A stretch of DNA of 42,541 bases from DASULK01 sp036381835 (GCA_036381835.1 DASVCA010000138.1:1-42541), one strand, 5' to 3'; shown: positions 16,119-24,064, numbered from the stretch's first letter. Notes: generated by a model from the letters alone, not told the origin. A program made the numbers and translations.

Positions 16119-16625
16119 CTACTTCTGCTCGGCCTCAGCGCCCTGGTCCGCCTCGGCCGCCGCCGCACCGGCGGACGGCTGCTCCTCGGGGGCCAGCGCC
16201 TCGACCTTGTCCTGCTGCTTCGCCTTCCGCGCGGCCTCCTTGGCGACCCGCTCCGAGCCGGTCGTCACGAGCTCCTCGACCAGCTCGATGATCGCCATGG
16301 GGGCGGCGTCGCCCTTACGCGGGCCGGCCTTCACGATCCGGGTGTAGCCGCCGTTACGGTTGGCGTACCGCGGTGCGATGTGGTCGAAGAGGGTGTAGAC
16401 CACGTCCTTGTCCCGCAGAACACTCAGCACCCGCCGCCGCGACGCCAGGTCGCCGCGCTTGGCCTTGGTGATCAGCTGCTCGGCAAGGGGACGCAACCGC
16501 TTGGCCTTCGCCTCGGTCGTGCGGATCTTCCCGTGCTGGAACAGCGAGCTGGCCAGGTTGGCCAGGATCAGCCGCTCGTGCGCCGGGCTGCCGCCGAGGC
16601 GGGGTCCCTTGGTGGGCGTGGGCAT
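16119..16625 (-). CDS. rplQ: 50S ribosomal protein L17
   Basis: Large-subunit protein near the exit tunnel, 168 aa. The core MPTPTKGPRLGGSPAHERLILANLASSL, read in pieces, and RTTEAKAKRLRPLAEQLITKAKRGD are standard. The last 45 or so residues are an Ala/Glu/Gln-rich tail (QPSAGAAAAEADQGAEAEQK) that bacterial L17 from low-GC species lacks. It lies 33 nt after rpoA and is last in the alpha operon. Confidence 0.98.
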   Translation of the reverse strand: MPTPTKGPRLGGSPAHERLILANLASSLFQHGKIRTTEAKAKRLRPLAEQLITKAKRGDLASRRRVLSVLRDKDVVYTLFDHIAPRYANRNGGYTRIVKAGPRKGDAAPMAIIELVEELVTTGSERVAKEAARKAKQQDKVEALAPEEQPSAGAAAAEADQGAEAEQK

Positions 16626-16658
16626 GGTTCGTGCTCCTCAGTAGTGGCGGCAGCGAGT

Positions 16659-17681
16659 CTAAAGCTGCTCGGTCTCGCGGTAGTCGTCGGTGTCGTAGTC
16701 CACCTCGCTGAAGGCGTCCACGACCTGAGCCGGGTCGAAGTGGGGAGCCGAGTCCTTCAGCCCCAGGCCCATCCCGGCGAGCTTCATCTTGACCTCATCG
16801 ATCGACTTCTGACCGAAGTTGCGGATGTCGAGGAGGTCGGCCTCGGTACGGGAGATCAGTTCACCGACGGTGTTTATCCCCTCCCGCTTGAGGCAGTTGT
16901 AGGAACGTACGGTGAGGTCCAGTTCCTCGATCGGCAGGGCCAGGTCGGCGGCGAGCTGAGCGTCCTGCGGAGACGGGCCGATGTCGATGCCCTCTGCGGT
17001 CTCGTCCAGCTCGCGGGCCAGCCCGAAGAGTTCCACCAACGTGGAGCCGGCCGAGGCGAGCGCGGTGCGCGGCGCCATCGACGGCTTGGTCTCCACGTCG
17101 ATGATCAACCGGTCGAAGTCGGTGCGCTGCTCGACACGGGTGGCCTCGACACGGTAGGTGACCTTGAGCACCGGCGAGTAGATGGAGTCGACCGGAATGC
17201 GGCCGATCTCGGCACCGGCCTGCTTGTTCTGCGCCGCGCTGACGTAGCCCCGGCCCCGCTCGACGGTCAACTCCATGTCGAGTCGGGCCTTGCTGTTCAG
17301 GGTGGCGATCTTCAGGTCGGGGTTGTGCACCTGCACCCCGGCCGGAGGCTGGATGTCCCCGGCGGTGACGTCACCCGGGCCCTGCTTGCGCAGGTACATG
17401 CTGACCGGCTCGTCGTGCTCAGAGCTGACGCACAGCTCCTTGATGTTCATCACGAGCTCCACCACGTCCTCCTTGACGCCGGGGACCGTGGTGAACTCAT
17501 GCAGCACCCCGTCGATCTTGATCGACGTGACCGCCGCGCCCGGAATGGACGACAGCAGCGTGCGCCGCAGCGAGTTTCCGAGCGTGTAGCCGAAACCCGG
17601 CTCAAGCGGCTCGATGATGAACCGCGACCGCGTCTCGCTGATCGACTCTTCGGTGAGAGTCGGCCGCTGTGAGATGAGCAC
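16659..17681 (-). CDS. rpoA: RNA polymerase alpha subunit
   Basis: Assembles RNA polymerase and contacts UP elements and activators. It is 340 aa. The N-terminal domain has EPLEPGFGYTLGNSLRRTLLSSIPG. The C-terminal domain has ELDLTVRSYNCLKREGINTVGEL and LLDIRNFGQKSIDEVKMKL. It starts at GTG 17681 with GAGGAGAGG 3-6 nt upstream and sits between rpsD and rplQ as in other bacteria, but 176 nt separate it from rpsD. Confidence 0.99.
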   Translation of the reverse strand: MLISQRPTLTEESISETRSRFIIEPLEPGFGYTLGNSLRRTLLSSIPGAAVTSIKIDGVLHEFTTVPGVKEDVVELVMNIKELCVSSEHDEPVSMYLRKQGPGDVTAGDIQPPAGVQVHNPDLKIATLNSKARLDMELTVERGRGYVSAAQNKQAGAEIGRIPVDSIYSPVLKVTYRVEATRVEQRTDFDRLIIDVETKPSMAPRTALASAGSTLVELFGLARELDETAEGIDIGPSPQDAQLAADLALPIEELDLTVRSYNCLKREGINTVGELISRTEADLLDIRNFGQKSIDEVKMKLAGMGLGLKDSAPHFDPAQVVDAFSEVDYDTDDYRETEQL

Positions 17682-17761
17682 TTGCCTCTCCTCTAGGTCG
17701 GGGCGCCCGCCATATGACGCCCGCCTGATGTGATGCTGAGCCCGTCGCCCAGCAGGGCCCT

Positions 17762-17783
17762 GGCCCGGACCCCGATCCGGGCC
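17762..17783 (-). other. Hairpin in the rpsD-rpoA gap
   Basis: The 176-nt gap 17682-17857 contains a perfect 8-bp inverted repeat GGCCCGGA/TCCGGGCC with a 6-nt loop, about 80 nt before the rpoA start, plus a short CAGGGCCCTG palindrome next to it. It could be an attenuator, a processing site or a weak terminator. Confidence 0.45.
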
Positions 17784-17857
17784 CGCCGACGACGTGCGTC
17801 AGCGTCAGCGGTTGTGCGACACGCGACACCGTCGGCGAGCCCGTGACGGATATCAAA

Positions 17858-18484
17858 CTACTTCGAGTAGAGCTCGACGATGAGCTGTTCCTGGACCTGC
17901 GTGTCGATGACCTGCCGGCTGGGCAGCGAGTGCACCAGGATCTTCAGCTGGCTGGGGATCGCCTCCAGCCATGCCGGCACGGTCTTCGAACCCGCCTCGG
18001 CCTGCGCCACCACGAACGGCGCGAGCTCCCGAGACTTCTCCCGAACCTCGATGATGTCGTGTTCCTTCACCCGGTACGACGGGATGTCGACCTTCTTCCC
18101 GTTGACCGTGAAGTGGCCGTGCCTGACCAGCTGGCGGGCCATGTCGCGGGACTTGGCGTAACCGGCCCGGTAGACCACGTTGTCCAGCCGCGACTCGAGG
18201 ATCTGCAGGAGGACCTCACCGGTCTTGCCCTGCTTGCGGTTCGCCTCCTCGTAGTAGCTGCGGAACTGCTTCTCCAACACGCCGTAGATGCGGCGGGCCT
18301 TCTGCTTCTCCCGCAGCTGGAGCAGGTACTCGGTCTCCTTGGTACGGGCACGACCGTGCTGCCCGGGCGGGAACGGCCGAGACTCGATCGGGCACTTCGG
18401 CCCATCGCACTTGCTGCCCTTGAGGAACAGCTTCATCCGCTCACGGCGGCAACGGCGGCAGTCAGCACCGGTGTAACGAGCCAT
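17858..18484 (-). CDS. rpsD: 30S ribosomal protein S4
   Basis: Primary 16S rRNA-binding assembly protein, 208 aa. It carries four cysteines (C9, C12, C26, C31), so it is the zinc-binding C+ form. The S4 RNA-binding domain is seen in RLDNVVYRAGYAKSRDMARQLV and GHFTVNGKKVDIPSYRVK. S4 is the autogenous regulator of the alpha operon in E. coli; here it follows rpsK by 14 nt, and the structured RNA upstream of rpsM is a possible target. Confidence 0.99.
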   Translation of the reverse strand: MARYTGADCRRCRRERMKLFLKGSKCDGPKCPIESRPFPPGQHGRARTKETEYLLQLREKQKARRIYGVLEKQFRSYYEEANRKQGKTGEVLLQILESRLDNVVYRAGYAKSRDMARQLVRHGHFTVNGKKVDIPSYRVKEHDIIEVREKSRELAPFVVAQAEAGSKTVPAWLEAIPSQLKILVHSLPSRQVIDTQVQEQLIVELYSK

Positions 18485-18498
18485 CTCTTATTTACCTC

Positions 18499-18906
18499 TC
18501 AGACCCGGCGACGCTTCGGCGGACGGCATCCGTTGTGCGGCTGCGGCGTGACATCGGAGATCTGACCGACCTCCAGGCCGACCGCCTGCAGCGAACGGAT
18601 CGCGGCCTCCCGGCCGGAGCCCGGTCCCTTGACAAACACATCGACCTTGCGCATGCCGTGTTCCATGGCCTGCCGGGCGGCGGCTTCGGCGGCGAGCTGC
18701 GCAGCGAACGGAGTCGACTTGCGCGAGCCCTTGTAGCCCACCTGGCCGGCCGACGACCAGGAGATGACCGCGCCGTTCTGGTCGGTGATGGAGACGATGG
18801 TGTTGTTGAAGGTGCTCTTGATGTGCGCCTGCCCGTGGGCGACGTTCTTGCGTTCCTTGCGCCGGACCTTCTTGACGGCGGCCCCGGCACGAGCCTTCGG
18901 TGGCAT
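18499..18906 (-). CDS. rpsK: 30S ribosomal protein S11
   Basis: Platform protein of the small subunit, 135 aa. It has AHIKSTFNNTIVSITDQNG, SWSSAGQVGYKGSRKSTPFAAQ (in parts) and the invariant C-terminus DVTPQPHNGCRPPKRRRV. It sits 22 nt after rpsM and 14 nt before rpsD, as in the canonical alpha operon. Confidence 0.99.
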   Translation of the reverse strand: MPPKARAGAAVKKVRRKERKNVAHGQAHIKSTFNNTIVSITDQNGAVISWSSAGQVGYKGSRKSTPFAAQLAAEAAARQAMEHGMRKVDVFVKGPGSGREAAIRSLQAVGLEVGQISDVTPQPHNGCRPPKRRRV

Positions 18907-18928
18907 AAGTCTGTGCGCTCCTAGTTAC

Positions 18929-19309
18929 TTACTTCTTACCGGGCTTCTTCTTACCGGCGACCGTCCGCTTCGGACCCTTGCGGGTACGGGCGTTGGTACG
19001 GGTGCGCTGGCCGCGGACGGGCAGCCCGCGGCGGTGCCGGATGCCCTGGTAGCACCCGATCTCGACCTTGCGGCGGATGTCCGCGGCGACCTCGCGGCGC
19101 AGGTCGCCCTCGACCTTGTAGTTGGCCTCGATGTGGTTACGAAGTGCGAGCAGCTCGTCTTCGGTGAGGTCCTTGACGCGCTTGTCCGGGGAGATGCCGG
19201 TCGCGGCGAGCGTCTCCTGCGCCCTGGTCCGACCGATCCCGAAGATGTACGTGAGCGCGATCTCCAACCGCTTGTCGCGGGGGAGATCGACGCCTACCAG
19301 ACGTGCCAT
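18929..19309 (-). CDS. rpsM: 30S ribosomal protein S13
   Basis: Head protein contacting tRNA and the L5 bridge, 126 aa. The N-terminal MARLVGVDLPRDKRLEIAL fixes the start at ATG 19309, although the frame is open to 19360. It has YIFGIGRTRAQE, YQGIRHRRGLPVRGQRT and the basic tail KGPKRTVAGKKKPGKK. It is first in the alpha operon, preceded by a 225-nt structured gap. Confidence 0.99.
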   Translation of the reverse strand: MARLVGVDLPRDKRLEIALTYIFGIGRTRAQETLAATGISPDKRVKDLTEDELLALRNHIEANYKVEGDLRREVAADIRRKVEIGCYQGIRHRRGLPVRGQRTRTNARTRKGPKRTVAGKKKPGKK

Positions 19310-19360
19310 AGGTGGGCGTACTCCTCGTGGTGTGCTAGCGGAGGTCTGGACCCGACCCAC

Positions 19361-19429
19361 CCCGACCGGCCGCCGGCCCGGCGCGGTCTGCGCCGCGCCG
19401 CTGCCTGAAGCAGCCGTTGCCCGGTCGGG
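19361..19429 (-). ncRNA. Candidate structured leader (three-way junction) upstream of rpsM
   Basis: Within the 225-nt gap between rpmJ and rpsM, a 9-bp outer stem (CCCGACCGG 19361-19369 with CCGGTCGGG 19421-19429) encloses two perfect inner hairpins. One is GGCGCGG/CCGCGCC (19380-19386, 19393-19399; 6-nt loop). The other is GCTGC/GCAGC (19400-19404, 19410-19414; 5-nt loop). The two inner stems abut and could stack. It ends about 50 nt upstream of the rpsM ATG. The structure was read by eye only. Known alpha-operon leaders bind S4, which is encoded two genes downstream. Confidence 0.55.
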
Positions 19430-19534
19430 CCCCGGCCTCCGAACCGGGGGTTAGCCACGAGGACGGCGCGCGATGCGCTTCTCGGCTCATGGCTGGGACG
19501 AGCCTTTGGTTGTGTGGGGATCTGACGCCCGGGT

Positions 19535-19651
19535 TCAGCCTTGGCGCTGCTTGTGGCGCGGGTCGGACTTGCAGATGACCATGACCCGCCCGTGCCGCCG
19601 GATGACCCGGCAGGCGTTGCAGATCCGCTTAACGCTCGGCTTGACCTTCAC
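19535..19651 (-). CDS. rpmJ: 50S ribosomal protein L36
   Basis: Small zinc-ribbon protein of the large subunit. It is 38 aa, one residue longer than most homologues because of KSDPRH near the end. It starts at GTG (VKVKPSVKRIC). Zinc ligands Cys11, Cys14, Cys27 and His33 are all kept, so it is the C+ form. The frame extends upstream but only from GTG 19651 does it match L36. It lies 165 nt after infA. Confidence 0.97.
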   Translation of the reverse strand: MKVKPSVKRICNACRVIRRHGRVMVICKSDPRHKQRQG

Positions 19652-19674
19652 GGTTTGCCTAACTTTCCATCTGT

Positions 19675-19790
19675 GTCCGGCCGTGCGAGACACGACCGGA
19701 CGTCGGGGACGGACACGGGACGCCCCGGCCGCCGTCAGGAACACTCATGAGAAGGCCCCAGGCTGATCGCGGCGACCGCTGTCGCAGCGG
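19675..19790 (-). other. Hairpins in the infA-rpmJ gap
   Basis: Gap 19652-19816 holds CCGCTG-TCG-CAGCGG (19776-19790), 26 nt after the infA stop, and a longer hairpin 19675-19701 (GTCCGG + CGTG against CACG + CCGGAC with one internal mismatch) just upstream of rpmJ. Bases 19673-19679 can alternatively pair with CGGACAC at 19710-19716, so two exclusive folds exist. Confidence 0.45.
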
Positions 19791-19816
19791 CACCGGCGAA
19801 TCACCGGGCGCGCGTC

Positions 19817-20038
19817 TCACTTGTAGCGGTAGACGATGCGTCCGCGGGTCAGGTCGTATGGCGATAGTTCGACCACGACCCGGTCCTCCGGCAGGATACG
19901 GATGTAGTGCTGCCGCATCTTGCCGCTGATGTGAGCCAACACCTTGTGGCCGTTGGCGAGTTCGACCCGGAACATGGCGTTCGGGAGTGGCTCGATTACC
20001 CGGCCCTCGATCTCGATGGCCCCGTCTTTCTTCGGCAT
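19817..20038 (-). CDS. infA: Translation initiation factor IF-1
   Basis: Binds the A site of the 30S subunit during initiation. It is 73 aa, the normal length, with a single OB fold: MPKKDGAIEIEGRVIEPLPN, FRVELANGHKVLAHISGKMR and the conserved end LTRGRIVYRYK. It has its own promoter (20183-20212) and a leader of about 135 nt, then leads into rpmJ. Confidence 0.98.
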   Translation of the reverse strand: MPKKDGAIEIEGRVIEPLPNAMFRVELANGHKVLAHISGKMRQHYIRILPEDRVVVELSPYDLTRGRIVYRYK

Positions 20039-20182
20039 GTCCTCCGCTGTCCTGACGTCGGTTTCTCCGGACGGCTCACAACGTCACTGCGAGTGGCTGA
20101 CCACCCGCACCAGCCGCGGCTCCGACTACCACCCGAAGCGCGAGGTAGGCATGCCGGAGTGGACGCTGTGCGCCGAACAGCC

Positions 20183-20212
20183 AGTCTACGCGGCAACCGA
20201 CGCGAATACCAA
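20183..20212 (-). promoter_or_regulatory. Promoter of infA
   Basis: A -35 TTGGTA (20212-20207) and -10 TAGACT (20188-20183) are separated by 18 nt on the minus strand, inside the 244-nt gap between map and infA. The -10 fits the actinobacterial TAGRNT trend. Nothing else clear was seen in the gap, and no terminator follows map. Confidence 0.65.
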
Positions 20213-20282
20213 ACCGACCCGGGAGAATACGCTGATCAGGGCTCATCGGCACGATGGCCGACACGAGAATCGCCGATGCCGC

Positions 20283-21131
20283 TCAGGCCGAGGAGTTCAC
20301 CGGCTGGCGGGAGGTCACCAGGTCGCCGAGCCGCTCTCGACCGCCGTCCGGCGCGGTCAACACCCAGACCCCGTCGTCGAGCAGCGCCATCGTGTGCTCC
20401 ACGTGCGCCGCGATCGACCCGTCCCGGGTCACCACGGTCCAGCCGTCGGCGAGTTCCACCGTACGCGGCGACCCCATCGTGATCATCGGCTCGATGGCCA
20501 GCGCCATGCCCGGAACCAGGCGTGGGCCACGGCCGGGACGGCCGTAGTTGAGGATGTGCGGATCCTGGTGCATCTCGGTGCCGATACCGTGCCCGCCGTA
20601 CCCCTCGACGATCCCGTACCGCCCACCGGAGCGAATCGTTCGCTCCACCGCGGATGAGATGTCGGTGAGCCGGCCACGACCTGCGGCCGCACCGCGCGCC
20701 GCCGCCTCGATGCCCGCCCACATCGCGTCCTCGGCGACCGCAGCCATGCGCAGCAGCTCGGGTCGGGTTTCGCCCACCCCGACCGTGATCGCCGCATCGC
20801 CGTGCCAACCGTCGAGGATCGCGCCGCAGTCGATCGAGATCAGGTCGCCTTCCTGAAGGACCTGACGCGCCGACGGAATGGCGTGCACCACCTGCTCGTT
20901 GACCGACGAGCAGATCGTCGCCGGATACCCGTGGTACCCCTTGAACGACGGCACCGCCCCGGCCTCGCGGATGACCGCCTCGGCCACCGCATCCAGGTCA
21001 GCGGTGGTGACGCCCGGCGCGACCGCCGCCCGGACCGCGGCCAACGCTGCGGCAACCACCAAACCGGCGGCCCGCATCTTCTCAATCTGATCCGGGGTCT
21101 TCAGCTGGATGGCCAGCTGCTGACGGCGCAT
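20283..21131 (-). CDS. map: Type I methionine aminopeptidase
   Basis: Removes the initiator Met from nascent proteins. It is 282 aa from ATG 21131. Metal ligands sit in the pita-bread fold blocks ISIDCGAILDGWHGDAA, the GHGIG histidine region (YGGHGIGTEMHQDPHI), AIEPMITMG and HVEHTMALLDDG. An in-frame TTG at 21137 has AAAGG 5 nt upstream and would add two residues; ATG 21131 matches the usual MRRQQ start. The long frame further up to 21203 has no homology. It follows adk by 87 nt. Confidence 0.96.
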   Translation of the reverse strand: MRRQQLAIQLKTPDQIEKMRAAGLVVAAALAAVRAAVAPGVTTADLDAVAEAVIREAGAVPSFKGYHGYPATICSSVNEQVVHAIPSARQVLQEGDLISIDCGAILDGWHGDAAITVGVGETRPELLRMAAVAEDAMWAGIEAAARGAAAGRGRLTDISSAVERTIRSGGRYGIVEGYGGHGIGTEMHQDPHILNYGRPGRGPRLVPGMALAIEPMITMGSPRTVELADGWTVVTRDGSIAAHVEHTMALLDDGVWVLTAPDGGRERLGDLVTSRQPVNSSA

Positions 21132-21218
21132 AGCCAAACGCTGCCTTTCACTCGCGACTGCGACGATGGGCGCCTGCGGCGCGACGTGGGGCACGGCGAG
21201 CAACGCCGTGATCCAACC

Positions 21219-21872
21219 CTATCCCCCGTACGACCGCAGGGCGTCTATCGCCCGGACGGTGACCTCCTCGACCGGCCCGGTGGCGTCGATCCCCACGAGC
21301 TTGCCCTGGGCACCGTAGTAGTCGACGAGCGGCGCGGTCTTCTCGGCGTACTCGGTCAGCCGCCTTGCGATCGTCTCCGGCCTGTCGTCATCGCGTTGGA
21401 ACAACTCCGACCCGCACCGATCGCACACGCCTTCCCGGGACGGCGGGTCGAACTCCACGTGCCATACCTTGCCGCAACCTCGGCAGGTGCGCCGGCCGGA
21501 GAGCCGCCGGATCACCTCGTCGTCGTCCACGACCAGTTCCAGCACCACGTCGAGGGCGGTGCCGAGGTCGGCCAGCAACTTGTCCAGCGCGGCGGCCTGG
21601 GGAACGGTACGGGGGAAACCGTCGAGCAGAAAACCTTCGGCGGTGTCCGGCTCGGCCAGTCGCTCGCGCACCATGTTGATGGTCACCTCGTCGGGCACGA
21701 GCATACCCGCGTCCATGTACCGCTTTGCCTCTACACCGAGCGGTGTTCCCTGCGAGACGTTCGCCCGAAAGATATCCCCAGTCGAGATCTTCGGCACCGA
21801 CAGGTGTGCCGCGATGTACTCCGCCTGAGTGCCTTTGCCCGCTCCCGGGGGACCAACCAGAACCAGTCTCAT
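21219..21872 (-). CDS. adk: Adenylate kinase, long zinc type
   Basis: Interconverts ATP + AMP and 2 ADP. It is 217 aa. The P-loop GPPGAGKGT is at residues 7-15, with LLDGFPRT in the AMP-binding core. The LID has four cysteines C130, C133, C150 and C153 (CRGC ... CDRC), indicating a structural zinc. The ATG directly abuts the secY TAG stop with no spacer (TAGATG), so translation is coupled, the classic secY-adk-map arrangement. Confidence 0.98.
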   Translation of the reverse strand: MRLVLVGPPGAGKGTQAEYIAAHLSVPKISTGDIFRANVSQGTPLGVEAKRYMDAGMLVPDEVTINMVRERLAEPDTAEGFLLDGFPRTVPQAAALDKLLADLGTALDVVLELVVDDDEVIRRLSGRRTCRGCGKVWHVEFDPPSREGVCDRCGSELFQRDDDRPETIARRLTEYAEKTAPLVDYYGAQGKLVGIDATGPVEEVTVRAIDALRSYGG

Positions 21873-23213
21873 CTACCGAAGGAACCCTTCATAGTTCCGC
21901 TGCATGAGCTGGCTCTCGATCTGCTTGACGGTCTCCAGCCCGACGCCGACAAGGATAAGCACTGCTACCCCACCGAACGGGAAGTTTTGATATTGCTCAC
22001 TGTTCAGCCAGATGAAGAAGAAGTTCGGCAGGATGGAGATCAGACCGAGGTACAGCGCGCCCGGCAGGGTGATCCGGCTGAGGATGAAGTCGAGGTACTC
22101 GGCCGTCGGCCGGCCCGGTCGGATCCCTGGCACGAACCCACCGTACTTCTTCATGTTGTCCGCGACGTCGGTGGGGTTGAACGTGATCGAGACGTAGAAG
22201 TAGGTGAAGAACAGGATCAGCAGGAAGTAACTGAGGATGTAGATGGGGGCAGTCGGGTCGACCAGGTTGTTCTGCACCCAGATCTGCACCTCGCCCGGGT
22301 CCGTCTGATCGAAGAACTGCAGGATGAGCTGCGGGAGGTAGAGCAGCGACGACGCGAAGATTACCGGGATCACACCGGCCTGGTTGACCTTCAACGGGAT
22401 GTACGTGGAGGTACCGCCGTACATCCGCCGGCCGATCATCCGCTTGGCGTACTGCACCGGGATGCGGCGCTGTGCCTGCTCGACGAAGAGCACCAAGGTG
22501 ATGATCACCATGACCAAGGCGAGCACCAGGGCGAACATCCCCCAGCCGTTGGTGTTCTTGATCGCCCAACCCTCGCTGGGCAGCCGAGCCGCGATCGAGG
22601 TGAAGATGAGCACCGACATGCCGTTGCCCACGCCGCGGTCGGTGATCAGCTCACCCAGCCACATCACCACCCCGGTCCCGGCGGTCATCGTGATGACCAG
22701 CGTGATCAGGGTGAGCCACATCGGCAGCCCGGTGTCGGTCGGGATGACCTGGAACTGCGGGTCGTTCTGCGGGCAGGCACCCGCGAACAGCTGACCGGAC
22801 CGGGCCAGCGCCACGAACGCCGAAGCCTGCAGCATACCCAGACCCAGGGTCAGGTAACGGGTGTACTGTGTGATCTTCGCCTGGCCGCTCTGACCTTCCT
22901 TCTTCAACTGCTCCAACCGAGGGATCACCACGGTGAGCAGCTGCAGGATGATCGACGCGGTGATGTAGGGCATGATGCCCAGGGCGAACACCGACAACGA
23001 CAGCAGCGCTCCGCCCGAGAAGAGGTTGAGCAGCGTGAACACACCGCTCGTGCCCTGCTCCAGGACGTTGATGCAGTTCTGCACGTTGCCGTAGGAGACA
23101 CCCGGGCTGGGCAGCGTCGCGCCCAGTCGGTAGACGGCGATCATGCCGACCGTGAAGATCAGCTTCTTGCGCAGATCAGGCGTGCGGAACGCACTGAAAA
23201 AGGCGGAGAGCAA
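21873..23213 (-). CDS. secY: Preprotein translocase subunit SecY
   Basis: Channel-forming subunit of the Sec translocon in the plasma membrane, 446 aa with ten predicted transmembrane segments. Seen: MLSAFFSAFRTPDLRKK, SGGALLSLSVFALGIMPYI, DRGVGNGMSVLIF, the cytosolic loop RRIPVQYAKRMIGRR, YGGFVPGIRPGRPT and the C-terminal QLMQRNYEGFLR. The start is TTG 23213 with GGAGG 7 nt upstream; the frame beyond it to 23282 is not conserved. It is separated from rplO by a terminator and has its own promoter-like sequence and a leader hairpin. Confidence 0.98.
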   Translation of the reverse strand: MLSAFFSAFRTPDLRKKLIFTVGMIAVYRLGATLPSPGVSYGNVQNCINVLEQGTSGVFTLLNLFSGGALLSLSVFALGIMPYITASIILQLLTVVIPRLEQLKKEGQSGQAKITQYTRYLTLGLGMLQASAFVALARSGQLFAGACPQNDPQFQVIPTDTGLPMWLTLITLVITMTAGTGVVMWLGELITDRGVGNGMSVLIFTSIAARLPSEGWAIKNTNGWGMFALVLALVMVIITLVLFVEQAQRRIPVQYAKRMIGRRMYGGTSTYIPLKVNQAGVIPVIFASSLLYLPQLILQFFDQTDPGEVQIWVQNNLVDPTAPIYILSYFLLILFFTYFYVSITFNPTDVADNMKKYGGFVPGIRPGRPTAEYLDFILSRITLPGALYLGLISILPNFFFIWLNSEQYQNFPFGGVAVLILVGVGLETVKQIESQLMQRNYEGFLR

Positions 23214-23265
23214 GTTTCTTCCTCCTGCGCAAGGCGGGCCGCAGTGGTCAGCGGCGGGTCGGGTG

Positions 23266-23291
23266 GCTGGCCGGGCATCCACCCGGCCAGC
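23266..23291 (-). other. Leader hairpin of secY
   Basis: A perfect 10-bp inverted repeat GCTGGCCGGG/CCCGGCCAGC (23266-23275, 23282-23291) with a 6-nt loop lies between the candidate -10 and the secY Shine-Dalgarno, about 50 nt before the TTG. It would be at the 5' end of the transcript, so it may stabilise the mRNA or act in regulation. Confidence 0.5.
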
Positions 23292-23299
23292 ACGGTCGG

Positions 23300-23329
23300 A
23301 CTCTAACAGCCCGAAGCCGATCCTGGGCA
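23300..23329 (-). promoter_or_regulatory. Candidate promoter of secY-adk-map
   Basis: A -10 TAGAGT (23305-23300), preceded by TGT, matches the actinomycete TAGRRT consensus. The best -35, TGCCCA (23329-23324) at 18 nt spacing, matches only half of TTGACA. The position between the rplO terminator and secY supports it. Confidence 0.45.
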
Positions 23330-23386
23330 GGTGTGCCCTGACACATACATTGGATCCGATATTAGCGATCGAAGGCGGGTGCAGTA

Positions 23387-23434
23387 AGCCGTGGCGCCCG
23401 ACAAGCTGACGACAACCGGTCGGGCGCCACGGCT
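23387..23434 (-). terminator. Terminator after rplO
   Basis: A perfect 16-bp inverted repeat (23387-23402 and 23419-23434) with a 16-nt loop starts 7 nt after the rplO stop. There is no T-run. It splits secY-adk-map from the spc operon. Confidence 0.75.
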
Positions 23435-23441
23435 CCTGGTC

Positions 23442-23882
23442 TTACAACTGGGTGACCGACCCTCCGGCGGCGGAGATCTTCTCCTTCGCCGAGGCGCTGA
23501 ACGCATGGGCGGAGATCTGCAGGGAGACCCCGTTCAGATCACCCGAACCCAGCACCTTCACCGGCTGGCCCTTGCGAACCGCGCCGGCCGCGACAAGCTC
23601 CTCCGGGCCGACCTGGCCACCGTTCGGGAAGAGCGCGGCCAGCCGGTCCAGGTTGACCACCTGGTACTCGACCTTGAAGGGGTTCTTGAAGCCCTTCATC
23701 TTCGGCAGCCGCATGTGAATGGGCATCTGCCCACCCTCGAAGGTGGCCGGCACGTTCTTGCGGGCCTTGGTGCCCTTGGTGCCCCGACCGGCGGTCTTGC
23801 CCTTAGAGCCCTCACCGCGACCCACCCGGGTCTTCGCGGTCTTGGCACCCGGGGCCGGACGAAGGTGGTGGACCTTGATCAT
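23442..23882 (-). CDS. rplO: 50S ribosomal protein L15
   Basis: Late-assembly large-subunit protein, 146 aa. It has MIKVHHLRPAPGAK, the glycine-rich TRVGRGEGSKGKTAGRGTKG, FEGGQMPIHMRLPKMKGF and the end ISAAGGSVTQL. The ATG overlaps the rpmD stop by one base (TAATG). It is the last gene of the spc operon, followed by a terminator. Confidence 0.98.
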   Translation of the reverse strand: MIKVHHLRPAPGAKTAKTRVGRGEGSKGKTAGRGTKGTKARKNVPATFEGGQMPIHMRLPKMKGFKNPFKVEYQVVNLDRLAALFPNGGQVGPEELVAAGAVRKGQPVKVLGSGDLNGVSLQISAHAFSASAKEKISAAGGSVTQL

Positions 23883-24064
23883 TATTCGACCTCCTCGACC
23901 TTCACGAGGTGGCTCACGGTGAAGATCATGCCCCGAATCTCGGGACGGTCCTCCTTGACCACCACGTCGTTGATCCGCTTCAGGCCGAGCGACCGCAGGC
24001 TCGCCCGCTGATTCTGCTTAGCCCCGATCGCAGAGCGGACCTGGGTGACCTTGAGTCGTGCCAT
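23882..24064 (-). CDS. rpmD: 50S ribosomal protein L30
   Basis: 60 aa, the usual size. It has LKVTQVRSAIGAKQNQRA, LRSLGLKRINDVVVKED and RGMIFTVSHLVKVEEV. The start overlaps the rpsE stop by one base (TGATG), and the stop overlaps the rplO start by one base. Confidence 0.98.
   Translation of the reverse strand: MARLKVTQVRSAIGAKQNQRASLRSLGLKRINDVVVKEDRPEIRGMIFTVSHLVKVEEVE

Noticed and set aside
16104..17672. 522-aa plus-strand frame opposite rplQ and rpoA
   Set aside because: Antisense shadow: no motifs, and both underlying genes are certain.
20802..23306. 834-aa plus-strand open frame opposite map, adk and secY
   Set aside because: Composition (Asp/Arg/His/Gln-rich, no domains) is typical of an antisense shadow in high-GC DNA, and the minus strand carries three unmistakable genes.
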